From positions 12,537 through 61,316 of the forward strand of contig RWJK01001783.1 in assembly GCA_004335835.1 (NCBI GenBank): a DNA stretch of 48,780 bases, read 5' to 3'. The position numbers were made by a program, and so were the translations under genes. The notes below the pieces were generated by a model. The model was not told the DNA's origin. It searched no databases and saw only the letters and a list, made by a program, of their open reading frames with translations. Source of the stretch: Scenedesmus sp. ARA3 (Eukaryota > Chlorophyta > Chlorophyceae > Sphaeropleales > Scenedesmaceae). Of the stretch, positions 10,995 to 24,971 are shown piece after piece; the stretch's first letter is position 1; every line of letters starts with the position of its first letter.

Positions 10995-12605
10995 CCATCT
11001 AAGCACAGGCAGCATAGTCCTCAAGACTGCCGCCTTGGCGTTGATGCTATGGCTTGCAAGCAATCAATTGATGGGTAACATGATGATAACTGCCGCCATG
11101 ATGATTGATGAAGAAGATAGGGTGGATTGTACAGGGGCTTGTTTAGACTCAAGCCGACAAGGGACATACGTCCCCAGCGCACCAGACGCCTGCTCCGGCG
11201 TGCGCTCTTCCGCACATCTCGATCCGCCTACTTCAGGTGAAGGTAAACCTTCGAAACCACTTCACCGCAATCCTGCCCGGCAGCTACGCTCAGAGAGCGA
11301 GGAGGGCCGTACCGAAGACAGGGGCGCCAGTTTTTTTGCACCACTACGACGCAGTGGGTGGGCCTTGATGATTGGTTAGTAACAACTGCAGAGTTACACA
11401 GGCATATATAACTATCCAAAAACATTCGCTTGCCAACGCACACCAGGAACTATGCAAAGCAAATTTGCTGAAGTGCTGTTGCGACAATTGGCACCAGCAC
11501 TCAGCGCACAATTGGCACCAGCACTCAGTGGAGGCTGCACAAAGAAGCGTTGCGCAGCACGCTGCTCAAGTGCATCACTCTTGTGTGAGTCCACACTCAG
11601 GCAGGCAGCACCAGGTGATGGTACCCAATAGAAGGTGGACATGCTGGCACCTTCATAGCGTTGGCTGCATGCATGCATGACCTGTACAGGCACATGTGCA
11701 GCTCGACGTAACGGAGCCATACAATGTGCATGAATATGAGCACAAGAAGCATGCGTACAAGAAATGCATGTCTGTTGCCTCATCCTCGCCACGCATGTTG
11801 CTGCCCAGTAGCCTACTAGGCTTACCAACGACAATTGCCACCATGCATCAATTGACCTTTCCAAAGCACACCTGGCAGTATGTCATCTGATCATCTGATC
11901 CGTGCTGGTTGCAAGAGAACGCTGACCTGACAATCTCTGGAGCTGCCGGTGCAGATCCACACCTGCACTGGGGACTTGCACCTGCCACAGTAACCGCACG
12001 TTGAGGACATGCTATGCATCACCACATGAGCATCATGGACACACGTCACAGCTACCTTAGCCAGAAGCTGTGTGCGTGCACTCTGCCTGGCTACTCACAG
12101 AACTTATGCAGAGCACACACAGAGAGAGGACGCCAAGCCCTCACGTGCTGTCTGAAGCATGCTATGTGTCATGGATGCTAAACAAATGGCAAAATCCAGC
12201 CGCACATCACCACATACGCGCACAAAAACCTCATGCAGACACAAATGGGGACACCCAGAGTTCTGGGTGCACCAACAATGTTTGTGTCGGTGCATTCTGC
12301 ATACTGCAATGTGGCTGTTGACGCATACAAGTGCACGCTAGCAGCGATGCTTTGCAGCAGCACTCTGGCAGCATGCTAACCTCAGGCACATAAACAAGCC
12401 AGCCACACCTGGACCAGAAAAGGCACAGTAAACAGCTGTCCCACCTCTCTTCTTACGTGGTTACTGTACAATGTGCACTGCACGTGCATCCTGGAAACAT
12501 TGCTTTGAGTAGCCTCACAGGGCACAACTGCTGCAGCGCAGTGGTCTTGTCAAGTGTCACATGTCAAAACACACACGCCCAATCAACACTCTGAAAAGGC
12601 AGCCA
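10995..12605. repeat. Dispersed repeat, copy 2, with an extra 331-bp block
   Basis: The core 11366-12605 matches 6526-7731, and a leader at 10995-11034 matches 6482-6521. Between leader and core this copy has about 331 bp (11035-11365) that copy 1 lacks: either an insertion here or a deletion there. The extra block is GC-richer and has no recognised gene. Within the core, a 24-bp unit containing CAATTGGCACCAGCACTCAG is tandemly duplicated at about 11486-11530. Confidence 0.85.
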
Positions 12606-12794
12606 CATCCTGACTCAGGCATGTACAGCTGTACGCGAGAGCCATTGCGTATGGTGCTGCTGCCTGTATGCACAGGCGAGTTGCACACAGCAGCAGCTGC
12701 TGCGCAGCATGGCTGCTAGATGACATACTACGACAAGCTGTCTCCGACCCCAGCAGAGCTACAGCTGTTGTGGCATAACAACTGCTGCTGCACC

Positions 12795-13965
12795 TCAGAT
12801 GTCTGCCTCCACGGTTCCAGCAGTGGCCACTGTCTTCTTTTTGGGAGCAAAGAACTCACCCATCTTGGCCTGCAAAACAGTGGTGGGAGATTGGAAAGTG
12901 CGACAGCAAAGTGGTCAACTGACAGTGTCAATCAGCATCTGATTTTGGCGCCGCGCCCTAAGCTCAAGCAACAATTACTTGCAGTGCAACGGCGACTGAG
13001 CTGCAATCTATCTATCTATTCATCTATCTATATATCTATCCATCTATCATCAATCTCCCAGCTGCACCACACGGGACTTGTACAGCACATGCAGGCCACC
13101 CAGTAGGCGATCAGCTGCGCTGCCATGGCTACTGCTGCTTGCAGGACCCAACGATAGCTACCGTGCTGTTAATCTGCCTGTGTATGCTGCTGCTGCTGCT
13201 GCTTGGCTGCACACCTGGCGCTGGTTCCAGTTCTTCTGCACCACTGCCTCAGTTGCAGCGTCCACGCGCTCCTTGAAGGGGCTTGGCTTGGCTGGGCTTG
13301 CAGGAATGGAGAAGGGCTTTGCTGGTGAGGGTGGCATGGCCTTGCAGTCGCGGCCAGCAAAGGGCACCAGGGGTGGTGGCACATCTGCTCCAGTCACTGC
13401 GTTGCCCAGGCCCCAGCCCTCCTCCCCAGGCACCTTGTAGGACTTGTCTACCTGTGGCTTGTGCTGGTTAGGCAGGTTGACCCTGAAGTGGCACGCAAGC
13501 ATGTGACTTGGTAAGAAAAGGAGTTTGTTGGAGGTGCAAGGCAGCTGCTGCCCACACCATAGCTGCTGCACTCACCACAGCATGCCGTCGCTGTCCCTGT
13601 ACGTCTGAAGGGTCTTGCAGCCTGGAACAACTCGCAGCTTGTCCGCGTCGGCCTCGGCGAAAGAGGAGTCCTGCGAACATGCAGCAAGGGCTTCAGCAAG
13701 AGAATCGGTGGGTTCGCTGGCTTCCTGCACCTTGCCACTCACCGGCAGCTCAAAACAGTGGAAAGAGCCCTGTCCCTGCCTGATCGCAACCACGCATCGC
13801 TCCCAGCACTCCTGCAGGAGCGAGCAGCAGCGGCCAAACCCATGAGACCGTTGAAGGCTGAAGTGCTGCTGCCAGGGTATGGCAGCACCGGCTGCGCATG
13901 CTGACCTTCACAATCCTCTCGCCATCCTTGATGGAATCTTCGTGACCCAGCTTCACAAGCGCCAT
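12795..13965 (-). CDS. Protein of unknown function, about 188-212 aa
   Basis: Not recognised. Minus-strand exons are 13965-13906, 13811-13743, 13670-13576, 13482-13215 and 12869-12795. All junctions are GT-AG and in phase. The product is 188 residues: acidic/basic start MALVKLGHEDSIKDGERIVK, a Cys-containing segment ECWERCVVAIRQGQG, then YRDSDGMLWVNLPNQHKP. A Pro/Ala/Ser linker with three PAKP or SPAKP repeats follows, and the C-terminus has a basic patch, FFAPKKK. The 72-nt segment 13671-13742 is a multiple of three without stops, so it may instead be coding (212 aa). It does have good donor and acceptor sites, and the neighbouring introns of 93-94 nt are also short. The smooth exon structure argues that the gene is real. 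It is divergent from the LanC-like gene. Confidence 0.65.
13006..13056. repeat. Imperfect (ATCT)n microsatellite
   Basis: Run of ATCT/ATCA units in the last intron of the unknown-function gene (minus strand). Confidence 0.9.
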
Positions 13966-14316
13966 TGTAAGAGCAGAAAGACAGTAGCGGTCAACACAGA
14001 CGGTGTGGATACGTTGCGACGATAGTAAACGTTGCGATGAAATGTAGCTTTGAGTAATTGATTGTTCAGCGAAACATGCAAGCCTTGAAGAGAAAGAGCG
14101 CGGACACCACTCAAATGCGCACACCCTGTTACATCCTGTTCTGCGACTCCTTCTCGGATCAGATACTCACATTACTTAAAACACATCTATCTACACTACA
14201 TTTGTCTTACGTCAGAACCGCTGATGACCACGTGTCGGAGCATGCTCAACAGGGTAGCGTACACCAGCGGTTCGCTGTCTCGCGTTGTTTCTTTGAGGCA
14301 CAGAGGTCTCGCTACA
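13966..14316. promoter_or_regulatory. Divergent intergenic region between unknown gene and LANCL gene
   Basis: Only 351 bp separate the two start codons, which face away from each other. Both promoters must lie here, unless upstream untranslated exons overlap. No core element is clear enough to place. Confidence 0.4.
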
Positions 14317-18039
<3,723 letters not shown>

Positions 18040-18106
18040 AGCTCTTGGGGATGTGCTGGGTGTTATGTGGAGGCGCAGGGTTTGTTTTGTGACGTAACAG
18101 CAGGGT

Positions 18107-18111
18107 TGTAA
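18107..18111 (+). promoter_or_regulatory. TGTAA polyadenylation signal of LANCL gene
   Basis: TGTAA 68 bp after the LANCL stop and before the TSPO start. Its position is typical for green algae. Confidence 0.6.
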
Positions 18112-18291
18112 CCACCCTGAACCGCTGCTGTCGCCTCGCTGATGTCACCTTTAGTCAGCTGTGCCTTTCTACATGAGGAGCCGCTTTGCCGCGCATGCGA
18201 GGTCTAATTCAATATTTGATCTAAACGCATTAGTTGAACGCTTTGCCCGCGTACTCTCCCATCAATACCACTGTAAACAAGTTTGGGCGCC

Positions 18292-19390
18292 ATGGTTGCA
18301 CACGATCTGAGCAGACACCTGGCTGTTGTTGACTGGAAGCAGCTGGTAAGCAACAGACTCTTATCACGCTATGGCTGATGGCAACTCAAGTCCGCACGTA
18401 AGCTGACTGGCGCACTGTGTGCACAGGCAGTAGCCGTTGCAATCCCGCTCGCTGGAGGCATTGGAGGAAGCCTAGCGACTGCCAACGAAATCAAAACATG
18501 GTAAGTGATGGTAGTGAAGTATTGTGAGCCTGGTGATACAACTTCTGGCTGCCCCTTCCCTTGCATGCATATGTGCCATTGTCAGCAGGTGCTGCTGGTG
18601 GCATGCAGGGGCACATTGCCTGCCAGCATGCCTGCATGAGCAGCTGGGAACATGCATCTATGTTGTCCTTGTCCTGGTAGTTTTGAGTTCGTTTAGATAA
18701 TTGAAGAAGAGCAGGGGCCGACTTTGCAGCTAGAACCAGCAACACGGCTGGCACTTTGCCTTCCATGCCGCTCCTCAATACCATCGCTACCGCTGCTGAG
18801 CAGCTTTACATGCACTCCTTCCACTTGATAGCAAAAACGGGGCAGTGGTGACTGTGAACTGGCAATGCCAGCTGGGCATGCATGCACCTGCACAGCACAG
18901 CGCTGCTTACCAAACTGCACATATGCATGCGCAGGTACCGCGGCATCAATAAGCCATCATGGACACCACCCGTGGGTAGCAGCACCAGCAGTGCTTTCAA
19001 GTTGACAGGCTGGTTGTTGTTTTTGCAAGTCAACATGCACCCAGTTGCTTGTCGCCTGCGTGCGCAAGTGTTTGCTTTTTCTGCTGCGCTGCATGCCATG
19101 GCCAGCGTACAACTAGCACTGCGTCGGATAGCACACCGTATACACAGTGATGCCCTCACACATGCCAACAGCCCTTGCTTCAATCTGCCTGCATCTTGGC
19201 TGCAACTTATGTAAGCCTGCCAGCACACATAATTGCCTTCTCTGCCGCTGTTCAACCGGCAATCCCGCTTCTGTATACTGCCAATCGCCCGCTGCGCCAC
19301 GTAGAACTGGCTGTTTGGCCCTGTGTGGACTGCACTGTACACCATGATGGGCCTGGCCTCATACCTGGTCTGGCGCCAGGGAGGTGAGCA

Positions 19391-19438
<48 letters not shown>

Positions 19439-20780
19439 TAGCACCAGCGCAGTGCGCTACAGTGCGCGGGTAAATGCTCCCTGGGGCTCCTTGCGGCAGC
19501 GCAGACCCTGCTGCACACACTGTTTGCATGCATGCGCACTGTGCAGCGCTATCACTGAACCTGCGGAGAGGTGCTGACAAGATCATGCAAGGGCTGCTTC
19601 AAGAAGCATTAAAGTCGCCTCCATTTTCAAGCATCTTGTCTAGCATTTTGAAAATGTGTTACGCACGCATGCATCCAACTCATGCATTGCGTTACGTCCT
19701 TGCCGCTAGTACTGCTGGCTGGTACCAACCATCTTGCTGCCGCTGCTGCTGCTGCTGCTGTGCTGCAGGCTTTGAGCAGCAGGCGCTGCCGCTGGCTGTG
19801 TATGGGCTGCAGCTGGCCCTCAACTTCCTGTGGACGCCGCTGTTCTTCAAGGTGCACCGCCTGGACCTGGCCTCAGCAGACATTGCAGGTGAGCCTGCAG
19901 TGTGCACTGCCTGAAATGACCGTCAGCAGATGGTACGGTTTAAACACAGTGCACCTTGCACACTGGCCTCAGCAGACATTGCAGGTGCGGCGGCACAGGA
20001 TGCATTGTCGTTGTGATGCTATGCTGCAATCAGTGTACCACCTGCATGATGCTGGTGCAACGCTGGCTGTTCATGTCTGTTTTGCAGACCATCGCGACCT
20101 GCACACTGCATTTGTCGTATGTGATGCTGGTTCAACGTGTGGTCCACTGTGTGCGCATGTGCCTACATGCTGAAACTCTCTGCAACGTTGCACCATTTTA
20201 CGGCTGTACCCAGGCATGTGGCTGGCGATTGTGGCCACCATCCGTCAGTTCAGGCCGGTCATTGGTGACCTGGCGCTGCTGCTGCTGCTGCCCTACCTGG
20301 CTTGGGTGAGCTACGCCAGCGCGCTCACTTTCTGGATCTGGCGCCACAACCCCACACGCACAGGCAGGGTAAGTCGCATGATGTGCACTGCAGAATGATC
20401 TCGTTGGTGTCTGCACACTGTATGCGCAAGCGCGCTCACCTTCTGTATCTGGTTCCACAGCCCCACGTGCACAGGCAGGGTGATTGTATTTGCAAACTAT
20501 ATTGTTTGCAAGCGCGCTCACTTTGGGATTTGGCGCCACAACCCCACCACGCGCACAGCCAGGGCGAGTGGCATCGGACGCACTGCAAATGTGTGGCGTG
20601 CATTTGCGTTGCTGTTGCAGGTGGCAGTAGCCTGGCTTGAGATGTCGCGTACATTGTGACAATGGCAGGTGTGCCGTCGAGCTTTGGCTTGGCTTGGTTT
20701 AATTTGCAACAATCTTCAGGTACAAGGCGTGTGTACACGTGCATGCTGTATCAGGCCTGCAGTGTTGACCACAGCATGCA

Positions 20781-20835
<55 letters not shown>

Positions 20836-20853
20836 CAGGCCAAGGCTGCCTAA
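18292..20853 (+). CDS. TSPO/MBR translocator protein (tryptophan-rich sensory protein), 177 aa
   Basis: Five-helix membrane protein that binds tetrapyrroles and is tied to stress and porphyrin or lipid homeostasis. Plant members sit in ER/Golgi, bacterial ones in the outer membrane. Exons are 18292-18345, 18427-18500, 18935-18971, 19305-19383, 19769-19888, 20214-20368 and 20839-20853. They total 178 codons in perfect phase. The family signature is clear: [20 protein letters not shown] followed by [19 protein letters not shown], then [12 protein letters not shown] and a last helix ending in [12 protein letters not shown]. The last exon is tiny (AKAA-stop) after a (CTG)n-rich intron. Exons 5 and 6 both have downstream echoes. 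The start codon lies 252 bp after the LANCL stop. Confidence 0.94.
19392..19438. repeat. (CAG)n microsatellite after TSPO exon 4
   Basis: About 15 CAG units on the sense strand beginning 8 bp inside intron 4. The same intron ends with a CTG run before its acceptor at 19768. Confidence 0.97.
19963..19987 (+). repeat. Echo of TSPO exon 5 end
   Basis: 25 bp identical to 19867-19891, covering the last codons of exon 5 (LASADIA) and the GTG of its donor. It lies 75 bp into the following intron. Confidence 0.9.
20428..20572 (+). repeat. Two echoes of TSPO exon 6 end
   Basis: 20428-20482 and 20509-20572 both resemble 20317-20372, the [23 protein letters not shown] exon end. The first keeps a donor-like CAGGGTGA. 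The second has lost it (GGGCGAG). Similarity extends past the donor: GCACTGCA follows both the source and the second copy. Confidence 0.88.
20784..20832. repeat. (CTG)n microsatellite before last TSPO exon
   Basis: About 16 CTG units on the sense strand ending 6 bp before the acceptor of the five-codon last exon. Confidence 0.98.
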
Positions 20854-22377
20854 GCCCCCTCTTTGAAGGCCGCGCTCAGCATGTGGACAGAGGTGCTTGA
20901 CACAGAATAAGCATACCGGGGCAGCAGTTGCAGCACCGCAAGTGTGCCGCACCCAGTTGCGCTGTATAAAGCACAGCCAGTGTGGCATTTGGGCTCTTGT
21001 TTTGTGGACCTGGGGAGTTTTGAATGTGGCCCCAGCTGCTGCTGCTTATGCATCAAATGTGGCTTTGTGGAGTTGAGGATGGTCATCAAGTTGTTACATA
21101 GCATTGTCAATGCATAAAACGGTGGTGCCTGGTTGTACTGCATCGGCCGCATGTTGCAATTGCCATTTGCATCTGTTTGCCCATGCATTTTCTGTTGCGA
21201 GGTCATCCTGCTGCTGCCAGCGTTTCAAGACGCCTATTTGCTGCACCCTTCAAGTAGGCGTTACAAAAGGCGGTGTGGGTGCAGCAGTTTGACTGCACCA
21301 CGACTTGTGTAAGCTCCGTTTGCTGCCAGGAACACCTGCAGCAGGCTGTGTAATTGCCACCTATGTGCTTGGCAGGGCTGCAGGTTCCCTCCGTACTGTT
21401 GCAGCAGAATGGTAACTATATCTTCATGTTGCAGCGACCAGCGCTCGAGTTTGCTGTGTGCATACTGTGCGGTTCTGGCACTTTGATCAAGGCAAGTTTC
21501 ATGACACCAAGAACTGCCCCGTGCAGTGTGCTTGTAACCTTTGGTACGCTTCAAGGTCTGTCAATGCCGGCATGATGAGTGCCTATCTTCTTTGACAGGG
21601 TGACACACGAACAATGCAGGGTTGATGGCAGCAGCCTCATGAGGCTGATCAGAATGGTGATGTCCTGCGCAATGGTTTGCAATATGGCAGCAAAATCTGA
21701 CAGTCGCACAGAACGACACTATTGCACAGTGTGCATGCTGTGAACAGCAAAGTGCAAGGCCAGCGACAGCAGCGCCCTCCAGGCACACCACTGAAAGCAG
21801 CTTACTCCATTGTTACAATAGGGCTTTCAACCCCCCGGCGCTGCTCTGAGGCAAGCGCTGCACTGGTACACTAGTGCACAACAGTACTCAGTACAGTGTT
21901 GTAAGCTGCAGCAGCTGTCACCCGCTGCAGCATGCTGCAGCGCACTTCTCCTTCATTAGGATAACATGCAGACGTTGGCACAAATTCATGGAAGATCACG
22001 CTGTTTTGACGAAGCTCTTGTAAAAAAGTACGTGGACACTCATCGGCAAACCACGGTATGCTGTTTGAGCAGCAAACGCGTGCTGCTGATGACACACTCA
22101 TGTTCAGGTGTAGGGTACACTGCCGACTGTTCTGCTGCAAATACAGTCACGTGATACTCTGTGAAAGGAACTGTGCTGTGCGCACTGCCGATGCGCTGAC
22201 AACGACTAATCCTTGTCTGCCCCATACCAAGCTTCCCTGTTCACATGCAGCCACATTCAGGATGCGCCACACCAGACGCCAGGTGTAATCACAGCTGACA
22301 TTTCAAACAGCAGTCGCTTGAGCTGGCAAACATCGACACACAGCAGCACACAGCTGCTGCGTGGCAGGCTGCAAGCA
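20854..22377. other. Intergenic between convergent TSPO and ankyrin genes; nothing recognised
   Basis: About 1.5 kb holding 3' flanks of two convergent genes. ORFs are short and without family features. A TGTAA at about 21347 (plus) and a TTACA at about 21809 (TGTAA on minus) may be polyadenylation signals. Confidence 0.4.
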
Positions 22378-24378
22378 TCAGTCCTGTCCGCCTGCTGCTG
22401 CTGTCGCGCCCAGCTCCTCAAGCGACTGCTGGTTGTAGCGTGCTCCGTGTGCCATCAGGTACTCAAAGCAGGACACGCCCTCCTCCCCCCTGCAGCGCGT
22501 AGCAGACGGCAGGCGCGGTGGCTCGTAATGCTCAAGGCAATGGAACATTCACTGCCAATCCGCCCCTGTCTGCCACCAGATGCTGCCAGCAGTGTACAGC
22601 AAACACTAATGACCAAACCGCATGATGCTGTGTCCACTCGAGCAAACAGCTACACCCTTTCATGCAGCTACCTGCTCAGCAGGGAGCCAACCAGCCAGCT
22701 AGGCGCTGCTCAACCCACCTCTGGAACGCCAGGAACACTGCTGTGATGCCGGACCTGTCTGCTGTGTTGATGAGGTCGGTGCGCTCCTGCTCAGGCAGCG
22801 CGTCCAGCAGCACACCCAGCATCTCAGCACCAGCAGCACGCGCCGCCATGTGCACGGCAGTCCTGGAGACAGCAGCAGGGCAGGTGAATTGGGAAGTTAG
22901 CAAGCATTGTCGCAGGCACATGCACCCCTGCATCTGCTGTTCCGCCGCTGCTGCTGCCGCCACTGCTGCTGCTGCTGCTGAAAGCAACTGCCAGGACACA
23001 GGACAAGGGTGTTCATGCACAGCAGCAGCTGCTGATGCTCACTACAGCTGCTGGGCCCCAGCGCATCTGTGTTACATCTCAGGCTGCTGCGCTTGCCGCT
23101 CTGCACAGCTGCTGCTGCTGCTGCCCCCCTCGCTGCCGCTAGTATGTGTGCACAGCAGAACTTGAGCTGCTTCATCTTCGCCAAGATAGCTGCCTGAGCC
23201 GCCGGCCACCACCTACTTCATTGCATCCAGAAAGGCGTTGAGGAAATGGCTGAATGCTGACCCCCCTGCCGCATGCTGTACTTCAAGTGATAGTTCAACT
23301 GCTGCCGCCGCAGCAGCTGCTGTTGCTGTTGCTGCTGCTGCTGTTCAATCGCTGCTACCACAAGCCTGAGGCAACAGCATGCTCCCACCTGCCCATCCCC
23401 TCCAGAGCTTTGACATTGCAGCCATAGTCAATCAGCGTCTGTGCTGCCTCTATCTGGTTGCACTCTGCCGCCCAGTGCAATGCTGTGCGCCCTGTCTTGT
23501 CCTGCAAGCACCACAACCAGCGCCAGACGCAGCAGCACTTTCTTCTCACCACTGCAGCGCGCAAGTTTGCAATGTTGAGCATGCAGCACATCTGCCTGCA
23601 TGCCATGAGGAACTGCTTCAGCTTCAAAGGAGTGTATGAAAACATGTGCTGGACAGTCGAGTGGCACGACTACAGTACAGTACCCTTTGCATGATTCCTT
23701 CTTGTTGCGTCCCCAAGCTGCTGCACGCACTGCCAATTACTGTCCGTACAGGTCAGCTGCTGGCAACAACGCTGTTCCTGCAGCGCACCGTCATGTTGAT
23801 GTCAAAATCTATGGTGCGCTCGATTGTCTTGACAAGGTAGTTTGTGTCGCCGCGCTCTGCTGCTTCATGGAAGTTCTTTGGCGGCGCATCTTCAACAAGG
23901 TCATACACACGAAAGCGCGCTGACTCTGCAGTTGAACACAGCACATACCAGGAGAAACAAAAGCAAAAGTAGCATCAGAGAAGCAGCAGGGGTTGCTGAA
24001 GGCAGCAGAGCACGCAAGCACACCAGCGGCAGATGAAGTGCAGCGTCACACATCAGGCACTGCCATACCGCCTGCAACATGCGCAAGGCCAGCAGTTGCA
24101 CTTTGATACTGTCATTTCTGGTCAACTGGTCAACTGCAGAGGCAGCGGCTGCGTATGCTTGGCATTGCTGGGTGGTAGCATATGCGACCATGCATGGTGA
24201 GATGATCTTGCCAGGTTGCAGGCACAGCTGTCATGGCACTACTTAACAGTGCTGCAGCTAGCAACCGCAATCTGACAATCACTCTCAGCTGCTTACTTGG
24301 CGTGCATAGTGATATGCCGTTGGGCCCTGCAGGGGCTGCAGGCACAACCAGCGCTCCAGGGCCCATCTTACCCTGCAT
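22378..24378 (-). CDS. Ankyrin-repeat protein, 195 aa
   Basis: Small soluble protein made mostly of ankyrin repeats, so probably a protein-binding adaptor; the partner is unknown. Minus-strand exons are 24378-24297, 23925-23789, 23501-23389, 22862-22719 and 22489-22378, giving 196 codons in perfect phase. The N-terminus is Pro/Ala/Gly-rich (MGPGALVVPAAPAGPNG). Repeat-like units follow: NFHEAAERGDTNYLVKTIE, then DKTGRTALHWAAECNQIEA with LIDYGCNV, then GRTAVHMAARAAGAEMLGVL, then ADRSGITAVFLAFQ, ending YLMAHGARYNQQ. The start could be Met1 or Met5. No membrane segment or catalytic domain is visible. It is divergent from the TMEM14-like gene. Confidence 0.88.
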
Positions 24379-24971
24379 GCAGCAGCGGCATGCATGATTT
24401 GGAGATTCTGGTTACCAAGCAGGGATGCAAACAATCCTAGAACGTGCTATGTATGTTACTACACCCCTGTTGTTGAGTACCCGCTTCAGCAGGAGGTCCT
24501 GCTGCCCGCACCTGCATTTCGCACCCTTGTTCTGCTTACTGCTGCAAGACAGACGTCTCCCAAAGTGGTTGACAAAAACACCTGGCAACGAACTCCTAAT
24601 TATTATATTTTTTATTTTATGGAATAGAAATGAATGTGTGACCAGGGCAAGTGAACCAAAGTATCGGACACGACGGTGTCACCGCTTGAAGATGGCTGTA
24701 ATGCCTCAAGTAACCAAGTAACTAGGTAATCGAAACAGCTACTTGCAACCGTACTCTGACTAGACAAGGGTTTGGACGTTGGACCTGTCATGCTGACGAA
24801 ACGCTTGTCGTTTGATGGTTTTCTTCCTCCCATTTACGCCGCATCACCCGCAATCTTAGAACGTATCACGACTCAGCACTACGGTACAGCCAGCAGCACA
24901 AACCCCAGCCTGACGATCCGTGCTGGACAGGAGGCCTGCCTTGCTCAACACCAGCGCCTGCGACGGTCACG
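24379..24971. promoter_or_regulatory. Divergent intergenic region between ankyrin and TMEM14-like genes
   Basis: 593 bp between two start codons facing away from each other. It contains a strikingly AT-rich stretch (24596-24630, with a run of T and TATTTTAT), which could supply TATA-like elements in an otherwise GC-rich context. This is inference only. Confidence 0.35.
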
